Origin: Paenirhodobacter ferrireducens
GTDB taxonomy: Bacteria > Pseudomonadota > Alphaproteobacteria > Rhodobacterales > Rhodobacteraceae
Direction of reading: 5' to 3'
DNA length: 64,000 nucleotides
NCBI RefSeq assembly: GCF_004022265.1
Contig: NZ_SAVB01000021.1
Coordinates: 1-64,000, forward strand
Each line of letters opens with the position of its first letter. Position 1 is the first letter of the stretch. Below the pieces are notes generated by a model. It had not been told where the DNA came from, ran no database searches, and worked only from the letters and a program-made list of their open reading frames with translations. Both the position numbers and the translations under genes were made by a program. Below are positions 54,282 through 62,554 of this stretch, piece by piece.

Positions 54282-54842
54282 TCAGCCGCGGCGGTCGCGC
54301 GCGATCTCGGCGAAGAGCCGCTCGCAGGCGGCGGCGGCGAAATCAAGGACGGCGCGGTCGGTGAAGCGGCCCTCGGTCATCCGCTGATGCACGCCGCCGA
54401 TCACCACTTCGGGCGTCGCGACCGGGCGCGAGAGGGTCGAGGCGAAGGCCTCGCGCAGCTGGTATTGTGCCCGCACGCCGCCGGTCGAGGCCATCGAGCA
54501 GGTGACGATCAGCACCGGCTTGTCCCTCAGCGGCGAGGCGAAGGCCGGGCGCGAGGCCCAGTCGATGGCGTTCTTCAGCACCCCGGGCATGCCATGGTTG
54601 TATTCGGTCGAGACCACAATCAGCCCCTCGGCCGCCTCGATCGCGCCGCGCAGGGCGGCGACGGGGGCGGGGCGGGGCTCGATGTCGAGATCCTGATTGT
54701 AGAGCGGCAGCGCGCCGATGGGCGCGATGGCGGTCTCGGCGCGCGGCGCGATCTCGGCGGCGATCGCCTCGAGCACGGCGGCGCAATAGGAGGCCTTGCG
54801 CAGGCTTCCGGGGATGCCCAGCAGGCGGTAGGGGGAGGTCAT
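54282..54842 (-). CDS. NAD(P)H-dependent FMN reductase
   Basis: A 186-residue flavodoxin-fold FMN reductase. The N-terminal phosphate-binding GIPGSLRKASYCAAVLEAI and the later STEYNHGMPGVLKNAIDW (with TEYN, about 82-99) are the hallmark of the ChrR/ArsH/azoreductase-like family. It probably reduces quinones, FMN or xenobiotics. It is divergent from an AraC regulator whose control region holds strong inverted repeats, so it is likely induced by it. The start at 54842 has AAGGACCGGACCGACC upstream. Confidence 0.88.
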   Translation of the reverse strand: MTSPYRLLGIPGSLRKASYCAAVLEAIAAEIAPRAETAIAPIGALPLYNQDLDIEPRPAPVAALRGAIEAAEGLIVVSTEYNHGMPGVLKNAIDWASRPAFASPLRDKPVLIVTCSMASTGGVRAQYQLREAFASTLSRPVATPEVVIGGVHQRMTEGRFTDRAVLDFAAAACERLFAEIARDRRG

Positions 54843-54893
54843 GGTCGGTCCGGTCCTTGTCTTCGGCCGCCCGAAGCGGCCCCGCGGATGGCT

Positions 54894-54923
54894 ATATATC
54901 GAAAGATGTGATATATGCTTTCG
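54894..54923. promoter_or_regulatory. nested inverted repeats in a divergent promoter
   Basis: ATATATC (54894-54900), nine bases, GATATAT (54910-54916), with a second inverted pair CGAAAG (54900-54905) and CTTTCG (54918-54923). This AT-rich stretch lies between the FMN reductase and AraC genes and is a good candidate operator. Confidence 0.5.
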
Positions 54924-54954
54924 TGAAGCAGCCAAGTTCTGCGGAGGAATGGCC

Positions 54955-55767
54955 ATGCTGCCCGAAGACGGGCCCACGACGAACCCGATCCTTGCACTGT
55001 CGCGCGACCATGCCCGGGGCGCCCGTGTCGGGCGCCATGTGCATAGCCGTGCGCAACTGATCTTCCTGCTGACCGGGGCGATGCGGATCGGGCTCGATGA
55101 CCGGGTGTTCTCGGTGCCGCCGGGGCAGGCGGCCTTCCTGCCGGGCGGTGTGCCGCATGCCGCCGACTACACCGAGCGCAGCGCGGTGCGCGTCGCCTAT
55201 CTCGACCCCGCGGCCTTTCCCGACCTGCCGCGCGAGACCGCCGTGCTGCCGCTTGGCGGGCTGTTGCGCGAGCTGGTGCTGCGCGCGATCGCGCTCGACC
55301 CGGTGGCGCCCTGGAACGCGGCAGATGCGCGCGCGATGCAGGTGCTGGCCGACGAGATCTGCCGGGCGCGCGATCTGGCGCCGGGGCTCGCGCTTGGCCG
55401 CGACCCGCGGTTGCGGCGGGTGACCGAGGCGCTCGTCGCCGATCCCGCCGACCGGCGCAGCCTGCCGGACTGGGCCGCCACCGCGGCGGTGGCGGAGCGC
55501 ACGCTGGCGCGGCTGTTCCTGCGCGAGACGGGGCTCTCCTTCGCGCGCTGGCGCACCCGGCTGCAGATCGCCCGCGCGCGCGAATCCCTCGCCGCCGGCC
55601 GGCCGGTGACGCAGATCGCCTATGACCTCGGTTATGCCAGCCCCTCGGCCTTCACCGCGATGTTCACCCGCGAGACCGGGCAGCCGCCGCATCTGAGCCG
55701 CGCCACGCTGCCCGGTGCCGAAGACGGCAGCCCGTCTTTCTCCTTGCCTGAAATACCTCGGGGGTGA
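54955..55767 (+). CDS. AraC family transcriptional regulator with N-terminal cupin
   Basis: A 270-residue regulator. The N-terminal part (about 20-95; GRHVHSRAQLIFLLTGAMRI, then VPPGQAAFLPGGVPHAAD) is a cupin-like sensing domain. The C-terminal 100 residues are AraC helix-turn-helix (WAATAAVAERTLARLFLRET, ARESLAAGRPVTQIAYDLGY and GYASPSAFTAMFTRETGQPP). Start at 54955 has GGAGG seven bases upstream. The last six codons and the stop are inside repeat copy G (…LPEIPRG, then TGA), so the repeat has supplied the protein's end. It probably controls the divergent FMN reductase gene. Confidence 0.9.
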   Translation: MLPEDGPTTNPILALSRDHARGARVGRHVHSRAQLIFLLTGAMRIGLDDRVFSVPPGQAAFLPGGVPHAADYTERSAVRVAYLDPAAFPDLPRETAVLPLGGLLRELVLRAIALDPVAPWNAADARAMQVLADEICRARDLAPGLALGRDPRLRRVTEALVADPADRRSLPDWAATAAVAERTLARLFLRETGLSFARWRTRLQIARARESLAAGRPVTQIAYDLGYASPSAFTAMFTRETGQPPHLSRATLPGAEDGSPSFSLPEIPRG

Positions 55768-55799
55768 GGCCCGTCAGGGCCGAGGGGGCAGCGCCCCCT
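55750..55799 (+). repeat. intergenic palindromic repeat, copy G
   Basis: GAAATACCTCGGGGGTGAGG, CCCGTCAGGGCCGAGGGGGC, AGCGCCCCCT. Near-identical to copy D. It starts inside the AraC reading frame and provides its TGA stop codon (55765-55767). Faces copy H. Confidence 0.75.
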
Positions 55800-55825
55800 G
55801 TTTTGCCCAAGGGATCGGGCCCGGC

Positions 55826-55879
55826 CGGGGCAGGGGCACTGCCCCCTCTGGCCTGCGGCCATTCACCCCCGGGATATCT
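55826..55879 (-). repeat. intergenic palindromic repeat, copy H
   Basis: CCGGGGCAGGGGCACTGCCCC, then GGCCTGCGGCC and TTCACCCCCGGGATATCT. Inverted partner of copy G; close to copy E in sequence. The region from 55880 to 56021 holds no gene I can see; near 55971-55995 GAACGCTCCACAGGAGCGTTC forms a hairpin that may end purU. Confidence 0.7.
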
Positions 55880-56021
55880 GAGGCAACTGGAAGCGGGGAA
55901 GGCTGGTTGCTTGCCGGGCGTTCGCCAAAAGCACCCGGCCCTCGCTTGCGCTTCGGGCGTTCGCCGCTTTGAACGCTCCACAGGAGCGTTCAATCCCGGC
56001 GCGATGCGCCGGGACCGCGGC

Positions 56022-56906
56022 TCACCCCATCCGTTCGGAGGCGTAGGAGCCGGGGCTGGCCGGGAACACCACCGTCTTGCCGCCGTTGATGAAGGCGCGG
56101 TGGTGGATATGGGCGTGGATCGCGCGGGCGAGCACCTGCGCCTCGACGTCGCGGCCGAGCGAGACGTAATCCTCGGGCGATTGCGCATGCGTCACGCGCA
56201 CCGTGTCCTGCTCGATGATAGGCCCCTCGTCGAGGTCGGCGGTGACGTAATGCGCCGTCGCGCCGATCAGCTTCACCCCGCGCTCATAGGCCTGCTTGTA
56301 GGGGTTGGCGCCCTTGAACGACGGCAGGAAGGAGTGGTGGATGTTGATGATCCGCCCCGACATCTTGGCGCACAGCGCATCCGACAGGATCTGCATGTAG
56401 CGCGCCAGCACCACGAGTTCGGCGCCGGTCTCGTCGACCACGGCGAGCAGCTCGGCCTCGGCCTGGGGCTTGTTCTCCTTCGTGACGCGGATGTGGTAGA
56501 AGGGGATGTCGTGGTTCACTACCACCTTCTGATAGGTCAGATGGTTCGAGATCACGCCGACGATCTCGATCGGCAGCGCGCCGATACGCGTCCGGTACAG
56601 CAGGTCGTTCAGGCAATGGCCGAAGTTCGACACCATCAGCAGCACCTTCATCTTGCGCGCCTGATCGTGCAGCGCCCAGTCCATGCCGAAGGCTTCGGCG
56701 ACCGGGGTGAAGCCCGCCACGAGCGACTCGCGGCTGGCGCCGGTCTGCGATTCGATGCTGACGCGCATGAAGAAAGTGCCGCTCTGCACGTCGTCGTACT
56801 GGTGCGAGTCGGTGATGTTGCATCCCTGCTCGGCCAGGAAAGTCGCGATCGCGGCGACGATGCCGCGGGTCGTCTTGCAGGTCACCGTAAGCACGTAGGA
56901 AGTCAT
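56022..56906 (-). CDS. purU: formyltetrahydrofolate deformylase
   Basis: A 294-residue PurU, which hydrolyses 10-formyl-THF to THF and formate. The N-terminal ACT domain (about 1-80; VLTVTCKTTRGIVAAIATFL, EQGCNITDSHQYDD) senses amino acids. The C-terminal formyltransferase domain has MKVLLMVSNFGHCLNDLLYR, NIHHSFLPSFKGANPY (catalytic Asn/His) and ATAHYVTADLDEGPI (catalytic Asp). GAAGGACCCGAGA precedes the ATG. It balances one-carbon pools and supplies formate for purine synthesis. Confidence 0.95.
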   Translation of the reverse strand: MTSYVLTVTCKTTRGIVAAIATFLAEQGCNITDSHQYDDVQSGTFFMRVSIESQTGASRESLVAGFTPVAEAFGMDWALHDQARKMKVLLMVSNFGHCLNDLLYRTRIGALPIEIVGVISNHLTYQKVVVNHDIPFYHIRVTKENKPQAEAELLAVVDETGAELVVLARYMQILSDALCAKMSGRIINIHHSFLPSFKGANPYKQAYERGVKLIGATAHYVTADLDEGPIIEQDTVRVTHAQSPEDYVSLGRDVEAQVLARAIHAHIHHRAFINGGKTVVFPASPGSYASERMG

Positions 56907-57126
56907 TCTCGGGTCCTTCGCTGGGCCCTTGCGGGCGTGTTGGGGGCAATCTCTCCTGCCGCGCGACCGAGGGCCAGCCGGGATACGACGCGAAGGGCGC
57001 GAAAAGCGGCGCGGGCGGTGTCGCAAACGAGACGCGGGTTTCCGATAGTGGAGCGCGGCGGCCTGTCGCGGGGGCGCCCCCTTGCGCCCGGGGGCTGTGC
57101 TGCCTATCTTCGGGGAGGCGCGGTGC
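56907..57126. other. intergenic region before the YjhX leader
   Basis: 220 bases without a convincing gene, between divergent purU and the YjhX-like leader ORF. It must hold both promoters. A GC hairpin, GGGGGCGCCCCC, lies near 57070-57081. No promoter could be fixed by eye. Confidence 0.45.
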
Positions 57127-57165
57127 ATGGACCGCGATGGAGTGTGGATGTCGGAGATTGTGTGA
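57127..57165 (+). CDS. probable leader ORF upstream of the YjhX-like gene
   Basis: A 12-codon ORF, MDRDGVWMSEIV, with a very strong ribosome-binding site (GGGGAGG, eight bases before the ATG). Its coding and stop regions overlap the 5' arms of two alternative stems with the stretch just before the yjhX-like start. In E. coli the topAI (yjhX)-yjhQ operon is controlled by an upstream leader ORF (toiL) that senses ribosome inhibition. A similar mode here is an inference from layout, not from sequence identity. Confidence 0.5.
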   Translation: MDRDGVWMSEIV

Positions 57166-57246
57166 GAGGCTCCCTGTCGGGGAGCCGTGACACGAAGCGG
57201 GGCGGCCTGAAGGCACGGCCCTGAAGTCTCACATCCAGTCTCAGGA
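57145..57246 (+). promoter_or_regulatory. alternative hairpins in the YjhX leader RNA
   Basis: TGGATGT (57145-57151) can pair with ACATCCA (57231-57237); TGTGAGA (57161-57167) can pair with TCTCACA (57227-57233). The 3' arms overlap, so the stems exclude each other. TGAGA can also pair with TCTCA (57239-57243), which touches the AGGA ribosome-binding site (57243-57246). GGCTCCC/GGGAGCC forms an independent hairpin at 57168-57186. A ribosome on the leader ORF would decide which stem forms. Confidence 0.5.
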
Positions 57247-57251
57247 TTCCC

Positions 57252-57509
57252 ATGAATATCTCGAAACTCGAACAGCGCGTGCTGCACGTGCTGGCTCAGG
57301 GCGGGCTGATCCGCCATGAACGCGGCGAGGGCCGCAAGATTTCCGCCGTCACCTGCTACACCCGCGACGGGCTGGTGCTGTCCGATTGCGATCTGACGCT
57401 GTTCCGTCGCCTCCGGGCGCGGCGGCTGATCGCCTCGGGCGGCGGTGCGCCCTACCGGATCTCGCGCCGCGGCCTTGCCGCCGTGCGCGGCCAACTCGAC
57501 AACCAGTGA
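57252..57509 (+). CDS. yjhX: YjhX (TopAI) family toxin
   Basis: An 85-residue protein of the YjhX/UPF0386 family. The characteristic start MNISKLEQRVLHVLAQGGLI, central VTCYTRDGLVLSDCDLTLFR and end YRISRRGLAAVRGQLDNQ match E. coli YjhX closely in order and length. E. coli YjhX (TopAI) inhibits topoisomerase I and is neutralised by the GNAT-like YjhQ. Here the next gene, 8 bases downstream, encodes a GNAT protein of similar type, so the pair looks like a toxin-antitoxin module. AGGA lies five bases before the ATG and inside an RNA stem. The toxin role is inferred from the family. Confidence 0.88.
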   Translation: MNISKLEQRVLHVLAQGGLIRHERGEGRKISAVTCYTRDGLVLSDCDLTLFRRLRARRLIASGGGAPYRISRRGLAAVRGQLDNQ

Positions 57510-57517
57510 GGTCTGCC

Positions 57518-58015
57518 ATGATCATCCGAGCCGAAACCGAAACCGCCCCCGAGCAGGCGGCCCTTGCCGCGCTCGTCACCCGGGCCTTCGCCACGGCGCA
57601 GGTCGCCTCGGGGACCGAGGCCGAGGTGCTGGCGCGGCTGCGCGAAAGCGGCGCGCTGAGCCTGTCGCTCGTGGCCGAGGAGGCAGGACAGCTCGTCGGT
57701 CAGATCGCCGCCTCGCCCGCGACGATCGGCGGGGCGGAGGGCTGGGCCTGTCTCGGTCCGCTTTCTGTCGTGCCGGAGGCACAGGGGCGGGGCATCGGCA
57801 GCGCCCTGATGCGCGCGGCGCTTGCGCAGCTTGCGGCGCGCGGTGCCGCGGGCGCGGTGCTGGTGGGCGAGCCCGCCTATTACGGCCGCTTCGGCTTTGT
57901 CGCCGACCCGGCGGTGGTTCTGGCGGGGGTGCCGGCGCGCTATGTTCTGGTGAGGCCGCTCGCCGGCCCCACCCCCGCCGGGGCGCTGGTCTGTGCACCG
58001 GCGCTGATGCCCTGA
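57518..58015 (+). CDS. GNAT family N-acetyltransferase, YjhQ-like partner
   Basis: A 165-residue GNAT protein. The acetyl-CoA-binding motif LGPLSVVPEAQGRGIGSALM is at about 86-105; the later GEPAYYGRFGFVADPAV is typical of the YhbS/YjhQ subgroup. It lies 8 bases after the YjhX-like gene, with GTGAGGTCTGCC before the ATG, so the two are co-transcribed. By analogy with E. coli YjhQ it may be the antitoxin; alternatively it is a plain acetyltransferase. A hairpin follows. Confidence 0.85.
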   Translation: MIIRAETETAPEQAALAALVTRAFATAQVASGTEAEVLARLRESGALSLSLVAEEAGQLVGQIAASPATIGGAEGWACLGPLSVVPEAQGRGIGSALMRAALAQLAARGAAGAVLVGEPAYYGRFGFVADPAVVLAGVPARYVLVRPLAGPTPAGALVCAPALMP

Positions 58016-58020
58016 AACGC

Positions 58021-58050
58021 CGAAGGGCCGCCCCGACGGGCGGCCCTTCG
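58021..58050. terminator. hairpin between GNAT and ferredoxin genes
   Basis: CGAAGGGCCGCCC (58021-58033) with GGGCGGCCCTTCG (58038-58050): a perfect 13-bp stem with a 4-base loop. There is no long T-run, but it sits between convergent genes and probably ends both transcripts. Confidence 0.7.
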
Positions 58051-58067
58051 CATCATTCGGAGCGTGT

Positions 58068-59086
<1,019 letters not shown>

Positions 59087-59107
59087 CGAGGCCACACGGG
59101 CCGCCGG

Positions 59108-59650
59108 TCAGCCCGCGGCGGCCAGCACCGACGTGCTGTCGACGACCCGGGCGAAATCGGCCTCGAGATGGGCGAGGGTGACGTCGAAGATCACCTGTGC
59201 GGAGAGGCCTGCCGCCGGCAGGTCGAAGCCGATCACCGCATCGCGGACGACGGTCATGTCAAAGCCCAGATCCGCGCCGTGGCGGACCGTGCTGTTGACA
59301 CAGAACCCGGCCACGGCACCCGTCACCACCAGTTCGGTGATGCCGCGCGCCTGCAGATGCGCCGCCAGATCGGTCGAGGCGAAGGCCGATGAGGTCCGTT
59401 TCACGAAAATCGCCTCGCCCTCCAGCGCTTCGGCGCAAGCCATCGGCGGATAGCCCGCGGCCTCCGGATGCAGGGGCGAGCGCGCGGCCTCGTCACGATG
59501 GCGGACATGCACCACCGGCCACCCGTTTCGGCGGAAGGCCCCTGCGAGCGCGGCGATCCGCTCGGGCGCCCCGGCATTCACGCAGTCGCGGCCAGCCGCG
59601 ATGCGATGCTGCATTTCCATTTGCATGTCGATGATGACGAGGGCTTTCAC
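59108..59650 (-). CDS. isochorismatase-family cysteine hydrolase
   Basis: A 180-residue cysteine hydrolase of the isochorismatase-like family with the triad visible: Asp8 (ALVIIDMQ), Lys84 (IFVKRTSSAF) and Cys117 (VAGFCVNSTVRHG). Relatives hydrolyse nicotinamide, N-carbamoylsarcosine, ureidoacrylate or peroxyureidoacrylate. The start is a GTG at 59650, preceded by GGGAGTGCCGCGC; an ATG further upstream lacks such a site and extends into unlikely sequence. The substrate is unknown. Confidence 0.88.
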   Translation of the reverse strand: MKALVIIDMQMEMQHRIAAGRDCVNAGAPERIAALAGAFRRNGWPVVHVRHRDEAARSPLHPEAAGYPPMACAEALEGEAIFVKRTSSAFASTDLAAHLQARGITELVVTGAVAGFCVNSTVRHGADLGFDMTVVRDAVIGFDLPAAGLSAQVIFDVTLAHLEADFARVVDSTSVLAAAG

Positions 59651-59784
59651 GCGCGGCACTCCCGGAACCTGTGACGCCGGAATAGCCCGGATGCCATGCC
59701 TGCGCAAAGGGCCCGGAGCGGTGATTGCGCTCCGGGCCCCTCGTCGTTTCTGTCCGCGCCGCTCGCGCGGCAGCGGGGTGCAGC

Positions 59785-61287
59785 TCAGCCGTTCACCGGC
59801 AGCGCCACGAAGCGCGGCTCGCCGCCGCGGCGGATCAGCAGCAGCACCGACTTGCGCCCGGCGTCCTTGGCTTCCTTCACCCGGTCCTCGAGGTCGCTCA
59901 GCTGCGCCACCGGCTGCTGGCCGGCCTCGGTGATCAGGTCGCCCTCGCGCAGGCCCTTGCCATAGGCGTCAGAGTTCTCGTCGATCGACTTGATGACAAG
60001 GCCCTGGGTGCCGGGCTGCAGGCCCATCTCCTGGATCAGCGCGTCGGTGAGCGGCATCACCGTCATGCCAAGCACCTGCGCCTCGCTCGCGGAGCCGGTC
60101 TGGTCCTGGGCCGCGGCGGGCACCGCATCGCCCTCGGCGGTCTCGCGCCGGCCGAGCGTGACGAGCAGCGTCTGCTCCTTGCCGCCGCGCACCACGGTGA
60201 CCCGCACCGCCTGGCCCACCGGCGCATCGGCGACGCGGCGCACGAGGTCACGGCTGTTCTTCACCTCGCCGCCGTCGAAGTTGACGATGACGTCGCCCGC
60301 CTGCATGCCCGCGGCCTTCGCCGGACCCTCGGGCACCTCGGAGACAAGCGCGCCCTCGGGTTTCGCCAGGCCCATGGCGTCGGCCATGTCGGGGGTGATC
60401 TCCTGGATCTTCACGCCAAGCCAGCCGCGGCGGGTCTCGCCAAACTGCTTGAGCTGGTCGACGACCTTCTTCACCACGTTCGAGGCCATCGAGAAGCCGA
60501 TGCCGATCGAGCCGCCGTTCGGCGACAGGATCGCGGTGTTCACGCCGACGACCTGGCCGTCCATGTTGAACAGCGGCCCGCCCGAGTTGCCGCGGTTGAT
60601 CGCCGCGTCGGTCTGCAGGTAGTCGTCATAGGTGCCCGAAAGCTCGCGGTTGCGCGCCGAGACGATGCCCGCCGAGACCGAGAAGCCCTGGCCGAGCGGG
60701 TTGCCCATGGCCATCACCCAATCGCCCACCCGGGTCTGGTCGCTGTCGGCGAAGGTGACGAAGGGCAGCGGCTTGTCGCTTTCGACCTTGAGCAGCGCGA
60801 TGTCGGTCTTCGGGTCGGTGCCGATCAGCTTCGCGTCCATCGTCTTGCCGCCGTAGAACTCGATCTGGATCTCGTCGGCGCCCTCGATGACATGGTTGTT
60901 GGTGACGATATAACCGTCTTCCGAGATCACGAAGCCCGAGCCGAGCGCGTTCGAGCGCTGCGGGTGGGTCGGCCCGTTCGGGCCGTTCGGCATCTGCTGG
61001 AACGGGAAATCCTTGAACAGGTCCGAGAACGGCGAGCCGTCGGGGAAGACCGGGCCCTGATCGTTCGGCACGGCGACGGTGGTCGTGGTGGTAATCATCA
61101 CCACCGCGGGGCTGACCTTCTCGGCGAGATCGGCAAAGCTGTCCGGCGCGGCGCGGGCATAGGCCGGCGCGATCGGCGCGAAGGCCAGCGCTGTCGAGAT
61201 CATCGCGGCCCCCAGAATGCCCTTCACAAGCCGGGGCGTGCGGATCAGCGCTTTGGGGGTGAACGGAGTTAGGTCGTGTTTTGTCAT
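59785..61287 (-). CDS. degP: periplasmic Do-family serine protease (DegP/HtrA)
   Basis: A 500-residue HtrA protease. A long signal/anchor region (about 18-45; LVKGILGAAMISTALAFAPI) is followed by the protease domain with His132 (VTNNHVIEG), Asp162 (KTDIALLK) and Ser235 (RGNSGGPLF), then two PDZ domains (about 290-380 with RGWLGVKIQEITPDMADAMG, and about 410-500). It degrades or refolds damaged envelope proteins. GGGAGCGACGC precedes the ATG. It follows hflKC and a broken DUF2065 gene on the same strand, an order common in alphaproteobacteria. Confidence 0.95.
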   Translation of the reverse strand: MTKHDLTPFTPKALIRTPRLVKGILGAAMISTALAFAPIAPAYARAAPDSFADLAEKVSPAVVMITTTTTVAVPNDQGPVFPDGSPFSDLFKDFPFQQMPNGPNGPTHPQRSNALGSGFVISEDGYIVTNNHVIEGADEIQIEFYGGKTMDAKLIGTDPKTDIALLKVESDKPLPFVTFADSDQTRVGDWVMAMGNPLGQGFSVSAGIVSARNRELSGTYDDYLQTDAAINRGNSGGPLFNMDGQVVGVNTAILSPNGGSIGIGFSMASNVVKKVVDQLKQFGETRRGWLGVKIQEITPDMADAMGLAKPEGALVSEVPEGPAKAAGMQAGDVIVNFDGGEVKNSRDLVRRVADAPVGQAVRVTVVRGGKEQTLLVTLGRRETAEGDAVPAAAQDQTGSASEAQVLGMTVMPLTDALIQEMGLQPGTQGLVIKSIDENSDAYGKGLREGDLITEAGQQPVAQLSDLEDRVKEAKDAGRKSVLLLIRRGGEPRFVALPVNG

Positions 61288-61400
61288 GCGTCGCTCCCGA
61301 AAATCTCGAGCCGGGCCTCGCCGGCGTCTCCCTTGTTAAAACCCTAGGGGGCGGGACGTTCAAATGAAAGACCGTCGCGCCGTCTCAATTCGGTGTGAGA

Positions 61401-61421
61401 GGGGCGAGAGGATCTCGCCCC
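61401..61421. terminator. hairpin upstream of degP
   Basis: GGGGCGAGA (61401-61409), a three-base loop, TCTCGCCCC (61413-61421). It has no T-run but lies between the DUF2065 remnant and degP, so it may terminate or attenuate. Confidence 0.45.
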
Positions 61422-61436
61422 GTTGCGGTGCCGGGG

Positions 61437-61637
61437 TCAATGCCCGAAATGCCGCAAAAGCCAGAAAAGCGCCACGCTGGTAAGCCACCGCCGCCGGGCC
61501 GAAGAGGTGCTGCCGCCCGGGCCTTCTCGCGGCAAGCCGCCCCGGCCCCTCCTTGATGCGCGAAGGGGCCAGCGCCAGCGCCAGCCCCCCGATCACCACA
61601 GGACGAGCGCAAGGCCCGCCAGCCGCAGTGCGTTCAC
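61437..61637 (-). pseudogene. frame-disrupted DUF2065 gene
   Basis: In relatives a 60-65 codon DUF2065 gene lies between hflC and degP. Here the recognisable pieces are in two frames: VNALRLAGLALVL then a stop in the first, VVIGGLALALAPSRIKEG in the second, a possible return for LPREG, RQHLFGPAAVA in the second again, and SVALFWLLRHFGH in the first, ending at 61437. The GTG start overlaps the hflC stop. From start to final stop is exactly 67 codons, so the shifts cancel. It is either a decayed gene or an error in GC-rich sequence. Confidence 0.65.
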
Positions 61638-62554
61638 TGACCCGTGGCCGGGGCAGGGGTCTCGCCCGTCGGCACCGCCTCGACCGGACCGAGGCTTTTG
61701 ACGAAGCGGTCATAGTCGAAGTAGAGGCTCGAGGGCTCGGTCACCAGCGAGGACGAGCCCGGTTTCAGGCTTTCGGCATAGAACTGCAGCGAGCGGGTGA
61801 AGGCGAAGAACGACGGGTCCTTGCCATAGGCCTCGGCATAGATCGCGTTGCGCTCGGCATCGGCCTCGCCGCGGATGATCTCGGACTGCTTGCGCGCCTC
61901 CGAGGTCAGCTCGATCACGGTCCGGTCGGCCGCCGCGCGCACCCGCTGTGCCGCCTCGCCGCCACGCGCCCGCTCGTCCGCCGCCTCGCGCTCGCGCTCG
62001 GCCCGCATCCGGGCATAGGTCGCGGCGAGGTTCTGGTCGGGCAGGTCGGTGCGGGTCAGCCGCACGTCGATGACGTCGACGCCAAGCGCCGCTGCCTCGC
62101 GCCGGGCGATGTCGCGGATCTGGTTCATCAGCGGGGTGCGGTCGTCCGACAGCACGGCGGTCGAGGGCACCGAACCCATGACCTCGCGGATGGCGTTGTT
62201 CAGGATGCCGTCAAGCCGGCTTTTCGCGAAGGTCTCGCCACCGGTCGACACCGCCTCGCGGAACTTCACCGGGCTGGTGATGCGCCAGCGCGCGAAGGCA
62301 TCGACCACCAGACGACGGTCGTCGAGCGGCGTCACCTCGAGCGGCTGCGTCATCAGGCTGAGGATGCGGTCGTCATACTTCACCACCTGCTGGATCAGCG
62401 GGATCTTGAAGCCGAGACCGGGCTCGGTACGGACCTGCTTGACCTCGCCGAACTGCAGCACCAGCGCCTTTTCGCGCTCGTCCACCGTGTAGACCGAGGA
62501 CAGGCCGACGGCGAGGGCGATCACCCCCACCGGGATCAGGAATTGCGCGCGCAT
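61634..62554 (-). CDS. hflC: membrane protease modulator HflC
   Basis: A 306-residue SPFH/band 7 protein with one N-terminal membrane helix (FLIPVGVIALAVGLSSVYTV, about residues 4-23). The SPFH domain (about 25-190; VDEREKALVLQFGEVKQVRT, DARLVVDAF-type middle, LGVDVIDVRLTRTDLP) and the helical SREARKQSEIIRGEADAERN-like region (EARKQSEIIRGEADAERNAI) match HflC. With HflK it encloses FtsH and limits its proteolysis. Overlaps hflK by one base (TGATG). Confidence 0.95.
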   Translation of the reverse strand: MRAQFLIPVGVIALAVGLSSVYTVDEREKALVLQFGEVKQVRTEPGLGFKIPLIQQVVKYDDRILSLMTQPLEVTPLDDRRLVVDAFARWRITSPVKFREAVSTGGETFAKSRLDGILNNAIREVMGSVPSTAVLSDDRTPLMNQIRDIARREAAALGVDVIDVRLTRTDLPDQNLAATYARMRAEREREAADERARGGEAAQRVRAAADRTVIELTSEARKQSEIIRGEADAERNAIYAEAYGKDPSFFAFTRSLQFYAESLKPGSSSLVTEPSSLYFDYDRFVKSLGPVEAVPTGETPAPATGQ

